From: Lentzea pudingi | GTDB taxonomy: Bacteria; Actinomycetota; Actinomycetes; Mycobacteriales; Pseudonocardiaceae | DNA: 64,000 nt | Direction: 5' to 3' | Assembly: GCF_014646255.1 (NCBI RefSeq) | Contig: NZ_BMNC01000012.1 | Coordinates: 62,001-126,000, forward strand | Shown here: positions 59,161 through 64,000 of the stretch, in pieces | Position numbering within the stretch: the first letter of the stretch is position 1 | Layout of the letters: each line of letters opens with the position of its first letter | Notes under the pieces: model-generated | Seen by the model: only the letters and a program-made list of their open reading frames with translations | Told to the model about the DNA's origin: nothing | The model's database searches: none | Translations under genes and position numbers: made by a program

Positions 59161-61374
59161 GTGAACCACCAACCCAGGACCACCACCGGCGAGCACACCC
59201 CGCACGGTCCTCCGCTGGTCTTGAAGCACGACCTGCCCGCGAGCTTCGTGCTGTTCCTCATCTCGATCCCGATGTCGCTCGGCATCGCGCACGCCACGGG
59301 CGCGCCGCTGATGGCGGGCATCATCTCCGCGATCATCGGCGGCGTGGTCGTCGGCGCGATCAGCGGAGCACCCTTGCAGATCAGCGGGCCCGGTACCGGG
59401 CTCGTCGTCATCGTCGCCGGTCTGGTGGCGCAGTTCGGCTGGGCGGCCACGGCGGCGATCACGGTGGCCGCGGGCGTGGTGCAGCTCGCGCTGGGGCTCA
59501 CCGGCATCAGCCGCCTGGTGATGTCGCTGTCCCCCGCCGTCGTGCACGGCATGCTCGCCGGCATCGGCTTCTCGATCGCCGTCGGGCAGCTCGTCGTGCT
59601 GCTGGGCGGCACGGCGTCGTCGACCGTGCCCGCGAACCTCGTGCAGCTGCCCGGCACCCTGGTCGACGCCTCGCCGGGCTCGGTGCTCGCCGGTGCGGTG
59701 GCGATCGCGGTTCTCCTGCTCTGGCCCCGGGTTCCGCGTGTCTCGCTGATCCCCGCGCCACTGGTCGCGGTGGCCGCGGCGACCGCGCTGGCGTTCGTGC
59801 TGCGCCTCGACGTCGCGCACGTCGACCTGCCGGACAGCCACGCGCTGACGTTCCCCGAGATGCCGCAGGGCAGCGTCGGCACCGTCCTCACGGCTGTCGT
59901 CACCGTCGCGCTGGTGGCGAGCATGGAGTCGTTGCTGTCGGCCGTCGCCACGGACCGGCTGCACGACGGGCCGCGCGCCCGGCTGGACAAGGAGCTGATC
60001 GCGCAGGGCACCGGCAACGTGCTCACCGGCGCGCTCGGCGGGTTCCCGATCAGCGGTGGGCTCGCGCGCAGCTCCACCAACGTCGCGGCGGGCGCGAAGA
60101 CCCGGTACGCCGCGATCTTCCAGGGCGTGTGGATCGCGGTGGCGGTGCTGGCGTTCGCGCCCGCCCTGGAGCTGATCCCGCTGGCCGCGCTGGCTGGCGT
60201 GCTGTTCGTCGTCGGGCTCAAACTCGTGTCTGTTGAGCGAATGCGGAACCTGTTGCGGCACGGGGAGTTCATGGTCTACGCCGCGACCGCTCTCGGCGTT
60301 GTCCTCTTCGGACTGCTGGAGGGCGTGGTCGTGGGCCTGGCGATCGCGTTGCTGCGCGCGTTGTACCGGTTGACGCACTGTTCGGTGCGTGTCGAGGGCA
60401 ACCGGGTGTGCGTGCGGGGATCGCTGGTGTTCCTGGGGGTAGGTCGGCTCGTGCGCGAGCTGCGCAGGATGCCCGCGGGCGAGACCGTCGTGCTGGAGCT
60501 GCACGTCGACTACCTGGACCACGCGTCCTACGAGGCGATCGACGACTGGCGCGAGGGCTACGAACGGCTCGGTGGCCGGGTGCGGGTCGACGAGGTGCAC
60601 GACACCTGGTACGACCGGGCGAACCAGGGCAAACCGGGACGGCGCAAGACGTTGCCCGGCCCGTTGCCGCGCTGGTTCGCGCCGTGGTCGCACTGGCAGG
60701 GCACGCCGGACGCCGTGACGTTGCCGGCTCAACGCGCCTCGGTCGAGGGCGACCCGATGCTGCGCGGCATGCACGAGTTCGAAAGCCGTTCCGCGCCGTT
60801 GGTGCGGCCGTTCCTGCACGAGCTCGCGGTGCACGGGCAGCGGCCCCAGCAGTTGTTCATCACCTGCGCGGACTCCCGCGTGGTGCCGAACCTGATCACC
60901 ACGTCCGGGCCGGGCGACCTGTTCTGCGTGCGCAACATCGGCAACCTGGTGCCGATGTCGTCCACCGGCGACAGGTCGGTCGGGGCGGCGATCGAGTACG
61001 CGGTGGAGATCCTCGGCGTCAGCACGATCGTCGTGTGCGGACACTCCGACTGCGGCGCGATGAAGGCACTGGTGAAGGGGTCCGCGGCACGCGGGTCGCA
61101 CCTGCACTCGTGGCTGCGCAACGCCGAACCGTCGCTGATCCGGTTCCACGCGCCGACCGCACCCGGTTGCGCGGACCTGCCGGTCGCCGACCGGCTCGCC
61201 GTCGCGAACGTCGCGCAGCAGCTCGACAACCTGCTCGGGTACCCGAGCGTGCGGGAGGCGATCGCCGCAGGCACGCTGACGTTGAAGGGCTTGTACTTCG
61301 ACATCTCGAACGCCCGCGTGTACCTGGTCGACCCGGACCGCAACGGGCTGGAGCCCGTGCCGTCACCGGCGTAG
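59161..61374 (+). CDS. SulP-family anion transporter fused to a beta-carbonic anhydrase
   Basis: A 737-aa fusion. Residues about 20-400 are a SulP (SLC26-type) membrane domain with repeated GGVVVGAISGAPLQISGPGT and GLARSSTNVAAGAKT motifs. A STAS-like segment follows (about 415-495: VVLELHVDYLDHASYEAID). Residues about 530-735 are a beta-carbonic anhydrase, with zinc ligands Cys in TCADSRV and His-Cys in CGHSDCGAM; the Asp-Arg pair of the CADSR motif is intact. It probably transports bicarbonate or another anion and interconverts CO2/HCO3- at the membrane. GTG 59161 has AAGGGAA upstream. Confidence 0.95.
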   Translation: MNHQPRTTTGEHTPHGPPLVLKHDLPASFVLFLISIPMSLGIAHATGAPLMAGIISAIIGGVVVGAISGAPLQISGPGTGLVVIVAGLVAQFGWAATAAITVAAGVVQLALGLTGISRLVMSLSPAVVHGMLAGIGFSIAVGQLVVLLGGTASSTVPANLVQLPGTLVDASPGSVLAGAVAIAVLLLWPRVPRVSLIPAPLVAVAAATALAFVLRLDVAHVDLPDSHALTFPEMPQGSVGTVLTAVVTVALVASMESLLSAVATDRLHDGPRARLDKELIAQGTGNVLTGALGGFPISGGLARSSTNVAAGAKTRYAAIFQGVWIAVAVLAFAPALELIPLAALAGVLFVVGLKLVSVERMRNLLRHGEFMVYAATALGVVLFGLLEGVVVGLAIALLRALYRLTHCSVRVEGNRVCVRGSLVFLGVGRLVRELRRMPAGETVVLELHVDYLDHASYEAIDDWREGYERLGGRVRVDEVHDTWYDRANQGKPGRRKTLPGPLPRWFAPWSHWQGTPDAVTLPAQRASVEGDPMLRGMHEFESRSAPLVRPFLHELAVHGQRPQQLFITCADSRVVPNLITTSGPGDLFCVRNIGNLVPMSSTGDRSVGAAIEYAVEILGVSTIVVCGHSDCGAMKALVKGSAARGSHLHSWLRNAEPSLIRFHAPTAPGCADLPVADRLAVANVAQQLDNLLGYPSVREAIAAGTLTLKGLYFDISNARVYLVDPDRNGLEPVPSPA

Positions 61375-61382
61375 AAAAACGA

Positions 61383-61414
61383 GGAGCCGCCCCGGGAACT
61401 CCCGGGGCGGCTCC
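61383..61414. terminator. bidirectional terminator
   Basis: A 14-bp perfect stem GGAGCCGCCCCGGG/CCCGGGGCGGCTCC with AACT loop, between the convergent SulP-CA and D,D-carboxypeptidase genes. Confidence 0.85.
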
Positions 61415-61428
61415 ACTTGCGACTGTCC

Positions 61429-62958
61429 CTAGCAGGTGCCGATCCAGGAGCACTCCACGTCGAAGCGCTCCTTCGCGGGAACCTCGGTGCGGTCCTGCGC
61501 CGGGGCCTTGCGCTGCTGCGGCACCGACTGGACCTGCGGCGACACCGAGCCGCCTTCCGAGGCCAGGCGCACGGCGATCCTGTCCTCGACGTTCTTCGGG
61601 CTGTTGAACAGCAGGACGTTGTTCTGCACCACCGAGAACACGAGATCCCTGCCGGCGGCCGTCCGCACGTAGCCGGACAGGCCGGAGACGCCGGAGAGCG
61701 ACCCGGTCTTGGCCTTCACGTTGCCCGCCGCCGGGGTGTTCTTCATGCGGTTGACCAGCGTGCCGTCGACACCGGCGACCGGCAGCGACGCCTGCCACGC
61801 GGAGAACCACGGCTTCGTCTTCGCCTTGATCAGCACCGACGTGAGGTCGTCCGGCGAGAACTGGCCGAGCCGCGACATGCCGGAGCCGTCGAAGACCTCG
61901 ACCGCGTTCGGGTCGACGCCCAGACCGGCCCACTTGGTGCTGAGCTGGTTGACGCCGTTGGTGAACGAGCCACCCGCGGTCTTGACCAGCACCTCGGCCA
62001 GCATGTTGTTGCTGTCCTTGAGCAACGGCACGATCAGCTCGCTGAGCTTCTGCGACGTGTCGGTCGCGAGGACGGCGGCACCGGCCGGGGCCTTCTGCCG
62101 CTTCACCCCGCCGGTGACGGTGATCCCGCTGGCCTGCAAGGCCTTCTGGAACACCGACGTGACGAGGCCGGCCGGGTCCTTGACCGTCGAGAGCCTGGTG
62201 GTCTCGACGGACGTGGACCCGCTGACGACGATGCGGTTCGTGCCGTGCTCGCGTTCCACGGTGATGCCGGCGTTGCCGGTCGTCGCCGAGGACACGATCT
62301 GCACGTGGTCGTTCGCCGGTTCGGTCGTGACGACAGCCGGGGCACCCGCCGCGGCGCCCGGCTTGACGCGCACGACGACCGTGCCCGCGCTGAACTTCGC
62401 GTCCGGCGAGAGCGTGAGGGCCGACGTCTCCGCGCTGTAGGAGTACGGCTCGTCGTCCCACGCCCAACCCGAGCCGTACGGCTGCGAGTCGAACTTGGTG
62501 TCGTCGACGACCAACGCGCCGTTGACCGTCGTGACACCGCTGGCCTTCAACGTGTCCGCGAGCTGCTGGTAGCGCAACCGCGACATCGTCGGGTCGCCGC
62601 CGCCACGCAACACCAGGTCGCCGTCGAGCGCCGTCCCGGTCTTCGTCCCGGCCGAGGCGAGCTCGGTCTTCCAGCGGAAGTCCGGGCCCAGCAGGTCCAG
62701 CGCCGTCGCCGTGGTGAGCAGCTTCAGGTTCGACGCCACCTGGGAACGCCTGCTGCTCTGCCTGGTGTAGATCACCTCGCCGGAGCCGGCGTCCCGCACG
62801 ACCACGCCGACGTCCGCGCCCTTGAGCGCGTTGTCGGCGAGGATCGTGTCGAGATCAGCCGTGAGGGCCTCGTTCCCGACCGCCACGGCGCCGCCGCTGG
62901 ACGTCAGGGAAACCCCTGCCGCCACAGCGACGACCGCCCCCAGAATCCGAAATTTCAC
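61429..62958 (-). CDS. dacB: D-alanyl-D-alanine carboxypeptidase/endopeptidase (PBP4 type, S13)
   Basis: 509 aa with signal peptide (FRILGAVVAVAAGVSLTSSG). SxxK motif S76-N-L-K79 in QVASNLKLLTTATAL, SxN motif in KDSNNMLAEVL, KTG motif in KAKTGSLSGVSGLSGYVRTA. LVLRGGGDPTMSR is the domain II insertion signature of class C low-mass PBPs. It trims or cross-cuts peptidoglycan peptides outside the membrane. GTG 62958 overlaps the stop of gnd (GTGA). C-terminal extension of about 45 residues is Gln/Pro-rich with a final Cys pair. Confidence 0.93.
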   Translation of the reverse strand: MKFRILGAVVAVAAGVSLTSSGGAVAVGNEALTADLDTILADNALKGADVGVVVRDAGSGEVIYTRQSSRRSQVASNLKLLTTATALDLLGPDFRWKTELASAGTKTGTALDGDLVLRGGGDPTMSRLRYQQLADTLKASGVTTVNGALVVDDTKFDSQPYGSGWAWDDEPYSYSAETSALTLSPDAKFSAGTVVVRVKPGAAAGAPAVVTTEPANDHVQIVSSATTGNAGITVEREHGTNRIVVSGSTSVETTRLSTVKDPAGLVTSVFQKALQASGITVTGGVKRQKAPAGAAVLATDTSQKLSELIVPLLKDSNNMLAEVLVKTAGGSFTNGVNQLSTKWAGLGVDPNAVEVFDGSGMSRLGQFSPDDLTSVLIKAKTKPWFSAWQASLPVAGVDGTLVNRMKNTPAAGNVKAKTGSLSGVSGLSGYVRTAAGRDLVFSVVQNNVLLFNSPKNVEDRIAVRLASEGGSVSPQVQSVPQQRKAPAQDRTEVPAKERFDVECSWIGTC

Positions 62959-64000
62959 GCTTCCACCTCTGATCGATCACCCGACCACAACGTGTGGAAG
63001 CTACCGGGCCTGTCCGTGCGCCTGTACGTGTGCGCACCGAAGAAGTCGCGCTGTCCCTGGACGAGCGCGGCCGGCAGACGCTCCGAGCGGAGTCCGTCGT
63101 AGTAGGCCAGAGCGGACACGAAGCCAGGAGTCGGCACCCCGGACTCGACCGCGCGGACCACGACCCTGCGCCAAGCGGCCTCGGCGTTCCGCACCGCGTC
63201 GCGGAAGTAGTCGTCCACCAGCAGAGACGCGATGTCGGCGTTCTTGTCGTAGGCCTCGCGGATGCGGTTGAGGAACTGCGCGCGGATGATGCAGCCGCCG
63301 CGCCAGATCGTCGCCATCGCGCCGAGGTCGATGTTCCAGTCGAACGTCTTCGACGCCTCACGCATCATGTCGAAGCCCTGCGCGTACGCGACGACCTTCG
63401 ACGCGTAGAGCGCCTGGCGCACGTCGTCGACCAGTTCGGCGTCCGGCTTCGCGACGACCTCGCTGGCACCGAACGCGGCGCGCACGGCCTTGCGCTGGTC
63501 GGTGTGGCCGCTCAGGCTGCGGGCGAACACGGCCTCGGCGATGCCGGTGACCGGCACACCCAGTTCGAGCGCCTCCTGCACGGTCCAGCGGCCGGTGCCC
63601 TTCTGCTCGGCCGCGTCCTCGATGACCTGCACGAGCGGGGTGCCGTCGGCGTCGACGTGCTTGAGCACCTCGGCGGTGATCTCGACCAGGTACGACTCCA
63701 GGTCGCCCGAGTTCCACTGCGTGAAGACCTCGGAGATCTCCGCCGGCGACTGGCCCCCGATCCTGCTGAGGAGGTCGTACGCCTCGGCGATCAGCTGCAT
63801 GTCGGCGTACTCGATGCCGTTGTGGACCATCTTCACGAAGTGCCCGGCGCCGTCCGGCCCGACGTGCACGCAGCACGGCTGACCGTCCACCTTGGCCGCG
63901 ATCTCCTCGAAGACGGGCCCGACGTGCTGGTAGGACTCCGCGGGCCCGCCCGGCATGATGCTGGGGCCGTTGAGCGCGCCCTCCTCACCACCGGAGATGC
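62955..64000 (-). CDS. gnd: 6-phosphogluconate dehydrogenase (decarboxylating), C-terminal 348 residues
   Basis: The gene continues past the right edge; 348 codons before the stop are visible. The substrate-binding motif GISGGEEGALNGPSIMPGG is at the very edge, followed by GHFVKMVHNGIEYADMQLIA (catalytic Lys and Asn), GTGRWTVQEALELG and WRGGCIIRAQFLNRI. NADP-linked third step of the oxidative pentose-phosphate pathway. It is directly upstream of dacB with overlapping ends. The missing N-terminus contains the cofactor site, so NADP versus NAD preference cannot be judged. Confidence 0.95.
   Translation of the reverse strand, partial: ISGGEEGALNGPSIMPGGPAESYQHVGPVFEEIAAKVDGQPCCVHVGPDGAGHFVKMVHNGIEYADMQLIAEAYDLLSRIGGQSPAEISEVFTQWNSGDLESYLVEITAEVLKHVDADGTPLVQVIEDAAEQKGTGRWTVQEALELGVPVTGIAEAVFARSLSGHTDQRKAVRAAFGASEVVAKPDAELVDDVRQALYASKVVAYAQGFDMMREASKTFDWNIDLGAMATIWRGGCIIRAQFLNRIREAYDKNADIASLLVDDYFRDAVRNAEAAWRRVVVRAVESGVPTPGFVSALAYYDGLRSERLPAALVQGQRDFFGAHTYRRTDRPGSFHTLWSGDRSEVEA

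Overview
The window is high-GC actinobacterial DNA with strongly GC-biased third codon positions, many GTG starts, frequent GTGA/ATGA stop-start overlaps, an Lsr2 nucleoid protein, SARP/AfsR-type and NB-ARC-TPR regulators, and an XRE/DUF397 pair. This fits a filamentous actinomycete, most likely of the Pseudonocardiales (Lentzea/Saccharothrix type). The family placement is an inference from gene content only. There is no integrase, transposase gene, phage gene or CRISPR array.

Left part (1-10.3 kb), accessory in character. A lasso-peptide cluster runs leftward at 65-2674: a 49-codon precursor that I read directly from the DNA, an asparagine-synthetase-like cyclase, and a fused RRE/leader-peptidase protein. 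The next gene is cut by the window edge. To its right, a ROK regulator is flanked on both sides by the same palindrome, followed by an orphan GT-B-like protein. Then come a STAND NTPase/TPR protein, a decayed SMP-30-type gene, and a lipoprotein joining a nuclease-like domain to a cellulose-binding module.

10.2-28.8 kb, mostly housekeeping: tRNA-Leu(CAA), CsoR, Lsr2, fused PabAB, an ECF sigma/membrane-partner pair, a metallophosphoesterase, a three-gene polyamine operon (decarboxylase, SpeD, SpeE-like), an S9 peptidase followed by a minisatellite array, a CFA-synthase-like/DUF1295 pair, a PF03640 secreted protein, and gcvT-glyA behind a tandem glycine riboswitch.

28.8-38.3 kb: fatty-acid oxidation. 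A CoA-transferase and an acyl-CoA dehydrogenase are read leftward; a thiolase and a FadB/FadJ-type enzyme are read rightward. An AraC-type regulator follows whose putative promoter carries a perfect DasR-type box, then DM13 and small membrane proteins. 38.3-38.9 kb is a gene-free stretch with 32-bp direct repeats and a 144-nt nested palindrome.

38.8-50.6 kb: a LacI regulator with its own palindromic operator, an ACT-GNAT protein, a phytase-like secreted esterase, a beta-glucoside ABC importer with GH1 beta-glucosidase behind a LacI-type operator, and a MacB/FtsX-like ABC exporter. 50.6-58.6 kb: large signalling proteins (LuxR-type ATPase, SARP/NB-ARC/TPR) and an XRE/DUF397 pair. 58.6-64 kb: a 161-nt imperfect palindrome ahead of a SulP transporter-carbonic anhydrase fusion, a penicillin-binding D,D-carboxypeptidase, and the 3' part of 6-phosphogluconate dehydrogenase.

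The least explained items are the lasso peptide with an aromatic-free, glycine-rich core, the two very long palindromes, the minisatellite, and the paired ROK operators.
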